Positions 1 through 8,932 of a stretch of DNA of 64,000 nucleotides are shown piece after piece (within the stretch, counting starts at the first letter, position 1; each line of letters begins with the position of its first letter). Below the pieces are notes generated by a model. The model did no database searches. It had not been told where the DNA came from and saw only the letters and a program-made list of their open reading frames with translations. The position numbers were made by a program, and so were the translations under genes. This DNA comes from Clostridiales bacterium (lineage in GTDB: Bacteria > Bacillota > Clostridia > Oscillospirales > Oscillospiraceae), in assembly GCA_029265975.1 (NCBI GenBank), contig JAJUGN010000002.1:1-64000 (forward strand), written 5' to 3'.

Positions 1-51
1 AACGTAAGCAAAGCGGTAGAGAGAGCCGTCGGCTCAGATATATTGAATTAG
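1..51 (+). CDS. V-type ATP synthase subunit F, C-terminal tail (partial)
   Basis: The first 51 bases read in frame to a TAG stop and give a 16-residue tail with the motif ERAVGSDIL. Bacterial V/A-type ATPase F subunits commonly end in a similar ERAVG/KAVG-DI-L pattern, and F usually sits directly before A in clostridial operons. The A-subunit Shine-Dalgarno follows immediately after the stop. The fragment is very short, so the identification rests on this ending and on gene order. The gene begins outside the window. Confidence 0.6.
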   Translation, partial: NVSKAVERAVGSDILN

Positions 52-67
52 GAATGAGGTGCAAAGT

Positions 68-1834
68 TTGAGCAGCGGTACAATATTAAAAGTATCAGGA
101 CCTCTTGTAATAGCGGAAGGCATGCGCAGCGCAAATATGTTTGACGTTGTCCGCGTCAGCAGGCAGCGGCTCATAGGCGAAATAATAGAGATGCACGGCG
201 ACAAGGCCTCCATACAGGTATATGAGGAGACCTCCGGACTCGGTACCGGAGAGCCCGTCGAATCCACAGGCGAACCCATGAGCGTTGAATTGGGGCCGGG
301 GCTTATCGGCAGTATTTTCGACGGCATACAGCGTCCTCTCGATGACATAAAGCGCATTTCCGGCAACAACCTCTCGAGGGGCATAGACGTCCCCTCTCTC
401 AAAAGGGACCGCAAATGGCCCTTCCAGCCCGTCCTCAAGGCGGGCGCCGAGGTCGTCGGAGGAGACATCCTCGGCACCGTTCAGGAAACGGACGTGGTGC
501 TCCACAAGATAATGGTTCCGCCCGGAGTAAGCGGCAGGCTGGTCAAAATAGAAAAGGGAGAATTCACCGTCACGGACACAGTGGCCGTGGTGGATACCGG
601 AAAGTCCGAGGTTAAAATAAGCCTTATGCAGAAATGGCCCGTCCGAAAGGGCAGGCCTTACAGCCAGAAGCTCCCGCCCGTCAAGCCCCTGATCACGGGC
701 CAGCGCGTGGTGGACTGCCTTTTCCCGATAGCCAAGGGCGGCGTCGCCGCCATACCCGGACCCTTCGGCAGCGGCAAAACGGTCACCCAGCACCAGCTCG
801 CCAAGTGGGCCGAGGCAGACATAGTCGTATATATAGGCTGCGGCGAGCGCGGAAATGAAATGACGGACGTGCTTCTGGAGTTCCCGGAGCTCATTGACCC
901 GCATACCGGCAAATCCCTCATGGAAAGAACGGTTCTCATCGCCAACACTTCGGATATGCCCGTCGCCGCGCGTGAAGCGTCCATCTATACGGGAATAACG
1001 ATAGCCGAATACTTCAGGGACATGGGCTACTCGGTCGCGCTGATGGCCGACTCGACCTCCCGCTGGGCCGAGGCGCTGCGCGAGATGTCCGGCCGCCTCG
1101 AGGAGATGCCCGGCGAGGAAGGCTATCCCGCATATCTCGGAAGCAGGCTTGCGCAGTTTTACGAAAGGGCCGGCAGGGTCATCTCCCTCGGTTCCGACGA
1201 GCGCGAGGGCGCCTTATCGGTTATCGGAGCGGTTTCGCCTCCCGGCGGAGATATTTCGGAGCCCGTTTCGCAGGCCACGCTGCGCATAGTGAAGGTTTTC
1301 TGGGGCCTGGACGCCGGGCTTGCCTACAAGCGTCACTTCCCCGCCATTAACTGGCTCACCAGCTATTCACTTTATGTCGACTTGCTCAGCAAGTGGTTCA
1401 CCGACAACGTGTCTCCCGAGTGGATGGAGCTTCGGACAAAAATGATGCGCCTTCTGCAGGACGAGGCGGAGCTTGAGGAAATAGTAAAGCTCGTCGGTAT
1501 AGACGCCCTCTCCTCCGAGGACCGTCTGAAGCTCGAAACCTCAAGGTCTATACGCGAGGACTTTCTGCATCAGCTCGCTTTCCACGAGATCGACACCTAT
1601 ACGAGCCTTAATAAGCAGCTTCACATGATCAAGCTTATCCTTGCGTTTTACGACATCGCGGCCGAGGCGCTCAGGTTGGGCGGAGATATCGAAAAAATTT
1701 CTTCGCTTCCCGTTCGTGAAAGCATAGGAAGGTTCAAATATATCAAGGAAGAGAACGTTTCGGCTGAATTCGACAGGGTAATGTCAGAACTCGTGGCCCA
1801 GATGCAGAGCTCTATTGTAAAGGAGAGTTTGTAA
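68..1834 (+). CDS. ntpA: V-type ATP synthase subunit A (catalytic)
   Basis: Catalytic A subunit of the peripheral V1 sector. It hydrolyses or makes ATP at the A/B interface and drives H+ or Na+ movement through the membrane sector. The P-loop GPFGSGKT lies near residue 235, followed by the family motifs [18 protein letters not shown] and EEGYPAYL. Length, about 588 residues, is normal for bacterial A subunits. An in-frame GTG lies at 59, but the GAGGT at 56-60 would overlap it. The TTG at 68 has proper spacing, so I take TTG (product starts [13 protein letters not shown]). The stop overlaps the ATG of subunit B by one base (TAATG), implying translational coupling. Confidence 0.95.
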   Translation: MSSGTILKVSGPLVIAEGMRSANMFDVVRVSRQRLIGEIIEMHGDKASIQVYEETSGLGTGEPVESTGEPMSVELGPGLIGSIFDGIQRPLDDIKRISGNNLSRGIDVPSLKRDRKWPFQPVLKAGAEVVGGDILGTVQETDVVLHKIMVPPGVSGRLVKIEKGEFTVTDTVAVVDTGKSEVKISLMQKWPVRKGRPYSQKLPPVKPLITGQRVVDCLFPIAKGGVAAIPGPFGSGKTVTQHQLAKWAEADIVVYIGCGERGNEMTDVLLEFPELIDPHTGKSLMERTVLIANTSDMPVAAREASIYTGITIAEYFRDMGYSVALMADSTSRWAEALREMSGRLEEMPGEEGYPAYLGSRLAQFYERAGRVISLGSDEREGALSVIGAVSPPGGDISEPVSQATLRIVKVFWGLDAGLAYKRHFPAINWLTSYSLYVDLLSKWFTDNVSPEWMELRTKMMRLLQDEAELEEIVKLVGIDALSSEDRLKLETSRSIREDFLHQLAFHEIDTYTSLNKQLHMIKLILAFYDIAAEALRLGGDIEKISSLPVRESIGRFKYIKEENVSAEFDRVMSELVAQMQSSIVKESL

Positions 1835-3201
1835 TGCCGATAGAATACAGGACCATACAGGAGGTTGCAGGACCTCTGATGCTTGTGCGTGACGTTCACG
1901 GAGTCGCTTACAACGAGCTTGGCGAAATCGAGCTTGCAAACGGCGAGAAGCGCAGGTGCAGGGTGCTCGAGATAAACGGCACGAACGCTCTGGTACAGCT
2001 CTTCGAAAGCTCTGCGGGCATAAACCTTTCAAACAGCAAGATACGTTTTCTCGGGCACCAGATGGAGCTCGGCGTATCCGCCGATATGCTCGGACGCGTT
2101 TTTGACGGACTCGGAAGGCCCATAGACAACGGCCCCGAGATAATTCCGGAAAAGCGCATGGACGTCAACGGCCTGCCGATAAACCCCGTCGCCCGCAGCT
2201 ATCCGCAGGAATTCATACAGACGGGCGTATCCGCGATCGACGGCCTTAACACCCTCGTCCGCGGCCAGAAGCTGCCAATCTTCTCCGCTAGCGGTCTGCC
2301 GCACGCAAATCTCGCCGCGCAGATAGCAAGGCAGGCGAAGGTGCGCGGCACCAGCGAGCCTTTTGCGGTCGTATTCGCCGCGATGGGCATCACGTTTGAG
2401 GAATCGAACTTCTTCATCGAGAGCTTCAGGGAAACAGGCGCCATAGACAGAACGGTTCTTTTCGTAAACCTTGCAAACGACCCCGCCATCGAGCGCATAG
2501 CGACGCCCCGAATGGCGCTGACGGCCGCCGAGTACCTTGCCTTTGAAATGGGAATGCACGTCCTCGTCATCCTGACTGATATAACGAACTACGCGGACGC
2601 CCTCCGCGAGGTCTCGGCCGCAAGAAAAGAGGTGCCGGGCAGAAGAGGATACCCCGGATACATGTACACGGACCTCGCCTCCATATACGAGAGGGCCGGA
2701 AGGCAGGCGGGCGTAAACGGAAGCATCACGATGATTCCCATTTTGTCCATGCCCGAGGACGACAAGACCCACCCGATCCCCGATCTCACCGGCTACATCA
2801 CCGAGGGTCAGATAATTCTGAGCCGCGAGCTTTACAGAAAGGGTATAACCCCGCCTATCGACGTGCTGCCCTCTCTTTCAAGGCTCAAGGACAAGGGCAT
2901 AGGCAAGGGCAAGACCAGGGAAGACCATTCGAATACAATGAACCAGCTTTTCTCCGCATACGCGAGAGGAAAGGACTGCAAGGAGCTTATGGTCATACTT
3001 GGCGAGTCCGCGCTCACCGAGGTGGATAAGCTTTACGCGAAATTTGCCGACGAATTTGAAAAGCAGTATGTTTCCCAGGGCTACACTACAAACAGGAGCA
3101 TCGAGGAAACCCTCGATCTCGGCTGGAAGCTGCTTAAGATCCTTCCGCGCTCGGAGCTCAAGAGGATCAGCGACGAGCTGCTGGAGAAATACTATGACTG
3201 A
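1834..3201 (+). CDS. ntpB: V-type ATP synthase subunit B (regulatory)
   Basis: Non-catalytic nucleotide-binding B subunit that alternates with A in the V1 hexamer. The N-terminus ([14 protein letters not shown]) is a typical V-type B beta-barrel. Middle motifs include [20 protein letters not shown], where the B-type sequence replaces a canonical P-loop, then [18 protein letters not shown]. At 455 residues it matches the family. It starts in a TAATG overlap with subunit A, and subunit D follows after 32 bp. Confidence 0.95.
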   Translation: MPIEYRTIQEVAGPLMLVRDVHGVAYNELGEIELANGEKRRCRVLEINGTNALVQLFESSAGINLSNSKIRFLGHQMELGVSADMLGRVFDGLGRPIDNGPEIIPEKRMDVNGLPINPVARSYPQEFIQTGVSAIDGLNTLVRGQKLPIFSASGLPHANLAAQIARQAKVRGTSEPFAVVFAAMGITFEESNFFIESFRETGAIDRTVLFVNLANDPAIERIATPRMALTAAEYLAFEMGMHVLVILTDITNYADALREVSAARKEVPGRRGYPGYMYTDLASIYERAGRQAGVNGSITMIPILSMPEDDKTHPIPDLTGYITEGQIILSRELYRKGITPPIDVLPSLSRLKDKGIGKGKTREDHSNTMNQLFSAYARGKDCKELMVILGESALTEVDKLYAKFADEFEKQYVSQGYTTNRSIEETLDLGWKLLKILPRSELKRISDELLEKYYD

Positions 3202-3233
3202 TCCACATTCTTTTCTGAAAGCAGGGTGAAGCT

Positions 3234-3887
3234 GTGGCGATAGTTAATGTAAACCCGACCAGGATGGAGCTGACCAAGCTCAAAAGGAAGCTTGTCACGG
3301 CAATAAGGGGCCACAAGCTGCTCAAGGATAAGCGCGACGAGCTTATGCGCCAGTTCTTGCTGCTTGTTCGCGAAAACAGGAGCCTCAGGATAGAAGTCGA
3401 AAACGCGATCAGGGAAGCCAACAAGCACATCGCCGTGGCGAGGAGCGAAATGCAGGACGAGGTCATGGACGTTGCGCTGATGATGCCGAAGCAGGAGCTG
3501 AGCTTGCAGGTGGACTGCAAAAACGTGATGAGCGTGCTCATACCCGTGTTCAGCGCGAGCTACAAAACCGCCGATACGAACGACATCTACTCTTACGGCT
3601 TTGCTTTCACGTCCTGCGACCTTGACGATGCCGTCAAGGCTCTGTCCGAGGTTTTCCCGCAGATGCTGAGGCTTGCCGAAATCGAAAAATCCTGTCAGCT
3701 GATGGCGGCCGAGATCGAAAAGACAAGGCGCCGCGTAAACGCGCTCGAACATGTGATGATACCTCGCTACCAGGAGACTATCAGATATATCTCGATGAAG
3801 CTCGACGAGAACGAAAGAAGCACGACCACAAGACTTATGAAAGTCAAGGACATGATCCTGGCGCAGGCGCTCCGCCAAAACGGCTGA
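3234..3887 (+). CDS. ntpD: V-type ATP synthase subunit D (central stalk)
   Basis: Central rotor-shaft subunit that couples rotation in V1 to the membrane ring. The 217-residue product begins MAIVNVNPTRMELTKLKRKL and has the expected long helical N- and C-terminal arms, including RRRVNALEHVMIP near residue 165, a family hallmark. The start is GTG, preceded by a purine-rich AGGGTGAAG. It is the last gene of the ATPase operon: a hairpin follows within 45 bp, and the next transcript faces it from the other strand. Confidence 0.93.
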   Translation: MAIVNVNPTRMELTKLKRKLVTAIRGHKLLKDKRDELMRQFLLLVRENRSLRIEVENAIREANKHIAVARSEMQDEVMDVALMMPKQELSLQVDCKNVMSVLIPVFSASYKTADTNDIYSYGFAFTSCDLDDAVKALSEVFPQMLRLAEIEKSCQLMAAEIEKTRRRVNALEHVMIPRYQETIRYISMKLDENERSTTTRLMKVKDMILAQALRQNG

Positions 3888-3926
3888 GCGGAGCCGTACC
3901 GGCGGACATTATCCATTATAATCCTA

Positions 3927-3970
3927 AAAGCCCGGGGAAGGAGGACTATGAAATCCTTTCCCCGGGCTTT
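3927..3970 (+). terminator. Hairpin terminator after the V-ATPase operon
   Basis: An inverted repeat with arms AGCCCGGGGAA and TTCCCCGGGCT, carrying a small bulge near the loop, lies 40 bp after ntpD. It ends in TTT and then a T-rich stretch (TATATTTTTGG). It is A-flanked on the left, so it could also stop minus-strand transcripts that read through the riboswitch terminator. Confidence 0.7.
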
Positions 3971-4138
3971 AGCCATTTGCTATATTTTTGGCACATTTGG
4001 TCTGAACTGAGCTTTTTTCAAAGCCGTTTTCAAATATATTAAATATACCGACAAGGTTTTGAGCGGCGCTCCGGGCAGAATCGCAGTACCGCCCGGAACG
4101 CAACCCGATGAGGAGTCCAAGTCAATATAGATGTAATC

Positions 4139-4175
4139 AAAAAAGGCCGCGGCAATCAAAAAGATTGCCGCGGCC
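4139..4175 (-). terminator. Intrinsic terminator of the cobalamin riboswitch
   Basis: A perfect 13-bp stem (GGCCGCGGCAATC paired with GATTGCCGCGGCC, 5-base loop, 4145-4175) is followed on the minus strand by a run of six T (4144-4139). It lies about 45 bp downstream of the riboswitch B12 box. This is the normal placement of an expression-platform terminator, so ligand control is probably transcriptional. Confidence 0.85.
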
Positions 4176-4214
4176 GTATTTCCGCAAAGCATCAGCCGTT
4201 CCCGAAATTCGCGG

Positions 4215-4434
4215 GAGGCATATTTTCAAGCAGGTCTTCTGGCTCGCGCTCTTAGGGATACTGCCCCCCGCGGCGCACACTCTGCCTTCCCGGTTTCCCA
4301 GTGACCGACTTTCGTCGACGAGCGCGGCCTCAAGCGCATACAGCGGCGGTTCCGCTCGGGATTTGCACCCGATTGTCTATTCTTCCCGAAAGGCCCGACG
4401 CCCCTCGGAACACTTGAAACACTGTTCAATTTTC
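4215..4434 (-). ncRNA. Cobalamin (B12) riboswitch, no downstream gene
   Basis: Read on the minus strand, this contains the conserved cobalamin aptamer blocks in order: GGTGCAAATCCCGAGCGG, then GGAACCGCCGCTGTATG, then CGGTCACTGGGAAACCGGG, and finally the B12 box GAGCCAGAAGACCTGC at 4227-4245. It has its own promoter (4441-4469) and terminator (4139-4175), so the whole unit is about 300 nt. The usual target, a B12 transport or synthesis gene, is missing downstream. The only ORF there (4192-3980) overlaps the terminator itself. The FecBCD operon lies upstream of the riboswitch on the same strand, not under it. Confidence 0.92.
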
Positions 4435-4440
4435 TTCTTA

Positions 4441-4469
4441 AAGATAGCACAAAAAGGCCCGCAAGTCAA
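4441..4469 (-). promoter_or_regulatory. Promoter of the cobalamin riboswitch transcript
   Basis: On the minus strand there is a -35 box TTGACT (4464-4469), a 17-base spacer and a -10 box TATCTT (4441-4446). The start site would fall near 4434, just ahead of the aptamer. The riboswitch is therefore probably its own transcription unit rather than the 3' UTR of the transporter operon that ends at 4570. Confidence 0.75.
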
Positions 4470-4569
4470 CGGCGAATTACCAAGCCCGTAATATTTTCCA
4501 AAATGCCTGCAATCTATGCGCAATAATACTTTTAACCTTCCGGGAAAGCTCCGCGTTTCACGCAGAACG

Positions 4570-5331
4570 TCAGCTTTTCGGGAGCGGCACGACCGTGCTG
4601 ACGCCGTTTACGTCGGCAATCACAACGTCCACTCCGTAGACCTCTCTTATGTTATCCTCGTTCATCACCTCTCGCCCGCCGTAGGCGAAAACGCTGCTGT
4701 CCTTCATGAAAAGGAACCTGTCGCAGTAGCGCAGCGCGAGGTTGAGATCGTGAATGACTATGATGACGCAGATGCCTTCGTTTTTTGCTATTTCCCTCAC
4801 GGTGGCCAGCACATCGTACTGGTTTTTAAGGTCAAGGCTGCTCGTCGGCTCGTCAAGCATGAGTACGCGAGGCTGCTGGGCTAGCGCACGCGCCAGCATA
4901 ACCTTCTGCATTTCGCCGCCGGAGAGCTCGTCAAGGTAACGCAGCTCAAATTCCTTGAGTCCCATTCTCTCGATGATCGCCGAAACTATCTCGAGATCCC
5001 TGTCAGTGGTGTCAAACTTAATATAAGGCTTTCTCCCGAGCAGGACCGAGTCAAACACCGTAAGCCTGTCGCCCTCGTTTTTCTGAGCCACATAGGCCAT
5101 GCGCTTTGCTATCTCCAGCCTCCTCATCCTCTGCACGTCGCCGCCGTCTATGTACACCGAGCCGCCCTGGGGCTGGAGAATGCGGTTTAAGCATTTTATG
5201 AGCGTGCTTTTGCCGGCTCCGTTATTTCCGAGCACGGCGATGCACTCCCCCCTTCCGGCGTCGAAGCCTATCTGCCCGAGTATCTTACGGGCGGGGGAGT
5301 ATGAAAACGAAATGTCTTTTACTTCGATCAT
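4570..5331 (-). CDS. ABC transporter ATP-binding protein, FecE/BtuD type
   Basis: Cytoplasmic ATPase of a siderophore/B12-type (FecBCD) importer, 253 residues. Walker A GNNGAGKST lies near residue 35, the signature is LSGGEMQK, and Walker B is VLMLDEPTSSLD, followed by the H-loop VIHDLN. The ATG overlaps the stop of the permease by 4 bp (ATGA), so the two are coupled. It is the last gene of the operon that runs down from 9376. Substrate cannot be read from the ATPase. Iron chelates, corrinoids and, by the MolBC precedent, molybdate or tungstate all use this class. Confidence 0.9.
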   Translation of the reverse strand: MIEVKDISFSYSPARKILGQIGFDAGRGECIAVLGNNGAGKSTLIKCLNRILQPQGGSVYIDGGDVQRMRRLEIAKRMAYVAQKNEGDRLTVFDSVLLGRKPYIKFDTTDRDLEIVSAIIERMGLKEFELRYLDELSGGEMQKVMLARALAQQPRVLMLDEPTSSLDLKNQYDVLATVREIAKNEGICVIIVIHDLNLALRYCDRFLFMKDSSVFAYGGREVMNEDNIREVYGVDVVIADVNGVSTVVPLPKS

Positions 5332-6392
5332 TTTTTTGGCACACCTTTATAAAGAAGATAGAGGAAGATTGGCGCGCCGAGGAAGGAGGTTATCGCTCCT
5401 ATCGGCAGTATCACGGGCGCCACGACCAGACGCGCAGCCGTATCGCTGAGAAGAAGGATGAGGGTGCCGGTAAGCGCGGAAGCGGGCAGAAGGAAACGGT
5501 AATCGCCTCCCACCACCCTCCGCATCGCGTGGGGCGCTATAAGGCCTACAAAATTGATTATTCCCACAAAGGACACGATTACGGACGAGGTAAGGGCGCA
5601 TATTATCATTCCCGCCACTCTCATTGCCTCCGCATTAACTCCGAGTCCTTTCGCCGACTGCTCGCCGCTCTGCAGCGCGTTGTAGTTCCAGCGGTTGAAG
5701 AGAAAGTATACAAAGGAAAGCGATACGAACACGGCCATAATCGCGACCTCACGCCAGGAAGTGCGTCCGAGGTCTCCGAATGTCCAGAACACGACGGCGG
5801 CCAGCTTTACGTCGACTGCGAAGTACTGAAGCAGCGTCGTGCCGCCTGAAAAAAGCGAACTTAAGGCGACGCCCGCCAGGACCATGGCCTCAGGCGTTAT
5901 CCGCTTTATTCTTGAGAGCCCCAGCACTATGAATGTGGACATTATCGAGCAGAAAAACGCGCATACGGATATAAGATACGGATTTGAGATGGTCACGCCG
6001 TTGAGCGTCTGGTTCTGCATTCCCGCGCCCAGAACTATGATGGCGAAGGAGGCTCCGAATGCCGCCCCCTGTGACACGCCCAGCGTTGAATCCGAAGCGA
6101 GGGGATTTCTCAGTATGCTCTGCATGACGCAGCCCACGGACGCAAGCCCGACGCCCGCTATTATAGCGGTTACGACCCTCGGCAGCCGTATACCGAACAC
6201 TATCGTGTTGGTTTTCGTCGTGCCCCGTCCGACGAGGGTGCGGACAACCTCATTTATAGTGAGGCCGGCGGAACCCGCGCTGATAGCCACAAGCGCCACT
6301 ATTACAACCAGAACCGCAAGGACGACAAGGGCGGACACTTTGAACCGGACGTATGACTTGTAGCCTGCAGCACCGCTTTTTTCAGTTACCAT
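5328..6392 (-). CDS. FecCD-family ABC transporter permease
   Basis: Inner-membrane permease of the same importer, 354 residues with about ten hydrophobic segments. The family motifs are clear: IRLPRVVTAIIAGVGLASVG near residue 65, MQSILRNPLASDSTLGVSQGA shortly after, and the C-terminal FVGLIAPHAMRR block that contacts the ATPase. The start ATG lies 6 bp after the binding-protein stop with a purine-rich GGGAAG ahead of it. Only one permease gene is present, so the channel is presumably a homodimer. Confidence 0.9.
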   Translation of the reverse strand: MVTEKSGAAGYKSYVRFKVSALVVLAVLVVIVALVAISAGSAGLTINEVVRTLVGRGTTKTNTIVFGIRLPRVVTAIIAGVGLASVGCVMQSILRNPLASDSTLGVSQGAAFGASFAIIVLGAGMQNQTLNGVTISNPYLISVCAFFCSIMSTFIVLGLSRIKRITPEAMVLAGVALSSLFSGGTTLLQYFAVDVKLAAVVFWTFGDLGRTSWREVAIMAVFVSLSFVYFLFNRWNYNALQSGEQSAKGLGVNAEAMRVAGMIICALTSSVIVSFVGIINFVGLIAPHAMRRVVGGDYRFLLPASALTGTLILLLSDTAARLVVAPVILPIGAITSFLGAPIFLYLLYKGVPKK

Positions 6393-6398
6393 CGAGCT

Positions 6399-7508
6399 TT
6401 ACTTCCCTATCGTGATTTTCCCGAAACCGTAGCCGGCGTCCGAAAGCTCCTTATAAAGAGTCTGCCCCAGCATGACCTTGAATATTTCGTCGGCCTTTTT
6501 AACAGGATCCACATCCTTGAAGGCCTCCGGGAATATGACGCAGCCGGCGTAATAGGTATCGGCGATGGCTATCTCTATATTAGTCCAGTTGTTGTTGTAG
6601 GCTATCTGCGAGTAAACCTTGCCGTTTTTAACGGCTTTCAGGTTGTCGTAATAGCTCTTGTTCAGCTTGTAATCGTCATTGACGAGGTTCATATTACCGG
6701 GGTTTAAGAATATTATATCCGGATCCCATTTGACCACTTTTTCCTTGTCGATGATGATTCCGCCGTTCTGACCGGTTTCATCGGCCACGTTCTTCGCCCC
6801 TATGAGGTCGAAGGGCGGATACTTGGCGTATGTGCCTTCAAAGCCGTGCGCGCCCCTGAAGCTTACGGCGCCGGTGTAGACCGTGGGTTTCGAGGAGGCG
6901 GGAATATTCTTCGTCCTGTTTTGAAGATCGGCATAGCATTCCTTCATATACTTTACCACCGTCTCGCAATGCTTCTGCGTCCCCATTACGTCTCCGATAA
7001 GCGTGATTGCGCCATATACGCTGTCTGACAGTATTCCGTCCGGATAAATGCCTATTACCGGTATTCCGGTTTTATTCTGAACGTTTTCGGTAAATGTCTT
7101 GTCCTGCAGGCAGAAAATAACGTCCGGCGCGAGCTTGACAAGCTCCTCTATATAGGGGGTGTCGCTGCTGCCGCCGGCTCCTACGGAGGCCAGCTTGGCA
7201 AAGCGATCCTTGTTCACATATGAATAAGGCTTCTGCACGTCATATTTTTTGTCCGCTTCGTTTACGCCGACGAGCTTGTCGGCCGCTCCCGCATAAGTGA
7301 CGAAACGCGCCGCTCCGCCGACCGCCGCTATCCTTTCGACCTTTGCGGGTATCGTTACCTGCCGGCCGTAAACGTCGGTCACAACTCTTGTCTTGGCGGC
7401 CGACGGCGCCGTTTCGGAAGGTTTTGCGGTCGTCTGGCCGCCTCCCCCGGAGGAACAGCCGGAAAAAATCAGTACAAGCCCCAGAAGCAGGACAGCTATT
7501 TTCTTCAT
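6399..7508 (-). CDS. FecB/BtuF-type substrate-binding lipoprotein
   Basis: Extracellular receptor of the importer. A lipoprotein signal peptide (MKKIAVLLLGLVLIFSGCSS) ends at a lipobox cysteine, followed by a low-complexity linker. Then come TroA/FecB-fold features: VTDVYGRQVTIPAKVERI, a LAPDVIFC segment, and KWDPDIIFLNPG. An upstream in-frame ATG at 7520 sits directly on the Shine-Dalgarno GAGAGG, so I prefer the ATG at 7508 (369 residues). It overlaps or abuts fmdE upstream. The substrate is inferred to be a metal or metal chelate. Confidence 0.88.
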   Translation of the reverse strand: MKKIAVLLLGLVLIFSGCSSGGGGQTTAKPSETAPSAAKTRVVTDVYGRQVTIPAKVERIAAVGGAARFVTYAGAADKLVGVNEADKKYDVQKPYSYVNKDRFAKLASVGAGGSSDTPYIEELVKLAPDVIFCLQDKTFTENVQNKTGIPVIGIYPDGILSDSVYGAITLIGDVMGTQKHCETVVKYMKECYADLQNRTKNIPASSKPTVYTGAVSFRGAHGFEGTYAKYPPFDLIGAKNVADETGQNGGIIIDKEKVVKWDPDIIFLNPGNMNLVNDDYKLNKSYYDNLKAVKNGKVYSQIAYNNNWTNIEIAIADTYYAGCVIFPEAFKDVDPVKKADEIFKVMLGQTLYKELSDAGYGFGKITIGK

Positions 7509-7513
7509 ATATT

Positions 7514-8038
7514 TTACCATCCTCTCGTATAGGGTGAAAAGCAGTCAAGGCATACGGTCTTGCCGTCCTGAAGGCGCATCTTATGGTCCGGCGCGCTTTC
7601 CCCGCAAATATCGCATTTCACGCTCTTGAATATCCTCGCGGTTTCCGGCAGGTCGAATTTCGGCTCCCCTACCTCAAATACTTCCTCGTACGGCGCGCTG
7701 AGAATGAAGTTCATCCTGCCCGGGCGATCAAGGTCGCTCGCAAGCGTCTTCAGCACAAGGCGAAGCTTTTTGCCGCTCTTTCGCTCGAAAAAGCTGAAAG
7801 CCTGCTTTCCGGTGTCCCGGTAGATAAGATTTCCCTTCCCTATGGTGCAGCTGAGTATCGCCTGAACGCCGTCTACTCCGCAGGCGTCGTTTTCCGTAAC
7901 GCATACTATCGATTCATCATCCGAGGTGCCCGTCTTAAGAAGCTCCATAGCCACCTCGCTGGCTCTCACGCCTATGGCGAGCCCCGGGCATTCATGCCCG
8001 TGGAAGGCCACGGCCTTTTCCCATAATTCCTTGTTCAT
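7514..8038 (-). CDS. fmdE: FmdE family protein with C-terminal zinc ribbon
   Basis: 174-residue protein with the FmdE N-terminal signature AVAFHGHECPGLAIGVRAS. The middle has ENDACGVDGVQAILSCTIGKGNLI, and a C-terminal CDICGE...CLDC zinc-ribbon-like knuckle completes it. FmdE proteins are named after a protein from formylmethanofuran dehydrogenase operons, but no enzymatic role is established, and no such dehydrogenase is seen here. It has a strong Shine-Dalgarno (AGGAGG) and leads directly into the transporter genes. The Cys/His pattern fits metal or iron-sulfur binding, and the context suggests handling of the imported metal species. Confidence 0.88.
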   Translation of the reverse strand: MNKELWEKAVAFHGHECPGLAIGVRASEVAMELLKTGTSDDESIVCVTENDACGVDGVQAILSCTIGKGNLIYRDTGKQAFSFFERKSGKKLRLVLKTLASDLDRPGRMNFILSAPYEEVFEVGEPKFDLPETARIFKSVKCDICGESAPDHKMRLQDGKTVCLDCFSPYTRGW

Positions 8039-8111
8039 TTTATAACCTCCTGATGTGCATATTATTATCGGCGCTTTCCGGTCGATTCCCGGACAAGTCC
8101 TAGTTGTATTC

Positions 8112-8927
8112 TCACGCCCGCCAGTACATGGCTACGATAGTCGTCCTTGTAGTCTCCTCCACGAAACCGTCCCTGGAATTTGTCCTCAGGTATTCCTCGA
8201 TAGCCTTCCTCTGGGAGTCATTGATCTCGTGATGGGCCTCTATCCTTTTCGTGTACTGATAAACTGCCTCTTCCAGCGGCTTTCTGCTATGCCAGACCTC
8301 CGGCTCATACTCAAGCATCGGACAGTACCCCTCCTGCCAAAGAAGAGCGAAGGCATAGGAAACCGTCTCGTCGAGCGCTTTCGTATCCTTAGGCGCTCCC
8401 GCAATTTCATTTAAGGCGTCGAGCACCGAATTTGTTCTCCGGCTTGGCTTTACAAGTAGACACCATTTCCTCGAGGCCTCCGAAAGCTTAAGGAAGGTGT
8501 CGGCGCTTGTTACGGCGGGCGTCATGTTCGCAAGGACAAGGTCAAAGGTTTTTTCCCAGCCTCTGACTCCGAGGTCGAGCCTGTGCCAGTCGTCGAGATA
8601 AAATTCCGTTCCGGAAACGCCTTCAGCCGCCGCACGGGCAAAATTTATCATTTTCGGCGAAATGTCGACTCCGCTCACCTTCGCTCCGGCCCTGGCCAGA
8701 GCTATGGAAAATCTCCCGGAGCCGCAGCCAACATCGAGAACGCGGCTGTTTTCGGACAGCATTTCCTCCCTTTCGATTATTCGCATAGTCAGGCTGTTTC
8801 TTGCCGAAGGCAGCTCAAATTTCGAAAAATCCTCCGCCATCGAGTCCCACCAAGCAACATTGGCGTTTCTGTCCCTGTTTTCCTGTTTCCATATCTCGCG
8901 GATAGGCAGCATCTCTTTACTCCTCAT
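8112..8927 (-). CDS. Class I SAM-dependent methyltransferase
   Basis: Rossmann-fold methyltransferase with motif I VLDVGCGSGRFSIALARAG near residue 65, followed by GVDISPKMI and the acidic FYLDDWHRLDL. Substrate unknown. It is related along its length to the methyltransferase at 48574-49443, sharing DW after motif II, a K-LSEASRKW-like block and an E-YL/REYI C-terminus. Both copies sit in importer operons. An upstream TTG at 8936 overlaps the previous stop, and the ATG at 8927 is a more ordinary start. Its 3' end is followed by 73 bp before fmdE with no terminator, so it is probably co-transcribed. Confidence 0.82.
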   Translation of the reverse strand: MRSKEMLPIREIWKQENRDRNANVAWWDSMAEDFSKFELPSARNSLTMRIIEREEMLSENSRVLDVGCGSGRFSIALARAGAKVSGVDISPKMINFARAAAEGVSGTEFYLDDWHRLDLGVRGWEKTFDLVLANMTPAVTSADTFLKLSEASRKWCLLVKPSRRTNSVLDALNEIAGAPKDTKALDETVSYAFALLWQEGYCPMLEYEPEVWHSRKPLEEAVYQYTKRIEAHHEINDSQRKAIEEYLRTNSRDGFVEETTRTTIVAMYWRA

Positions 8928-8932
8928 AGCTT

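Noticed and set aside
95..904. Long minus-strand frame opposite the V-ATPase A gene
   Set aside because: It is an antisense shadow of a strongly conserved gene in GC-rich codon usage, with no start signal.
3980..4192. 70-codon minus-strand ORF behind the riboswitch
   Set aside because: It begins inside the riboswitch terminator hairpin, has no ribosome site and shows no family resemblance. A gene built on its own terminator is unlikely.
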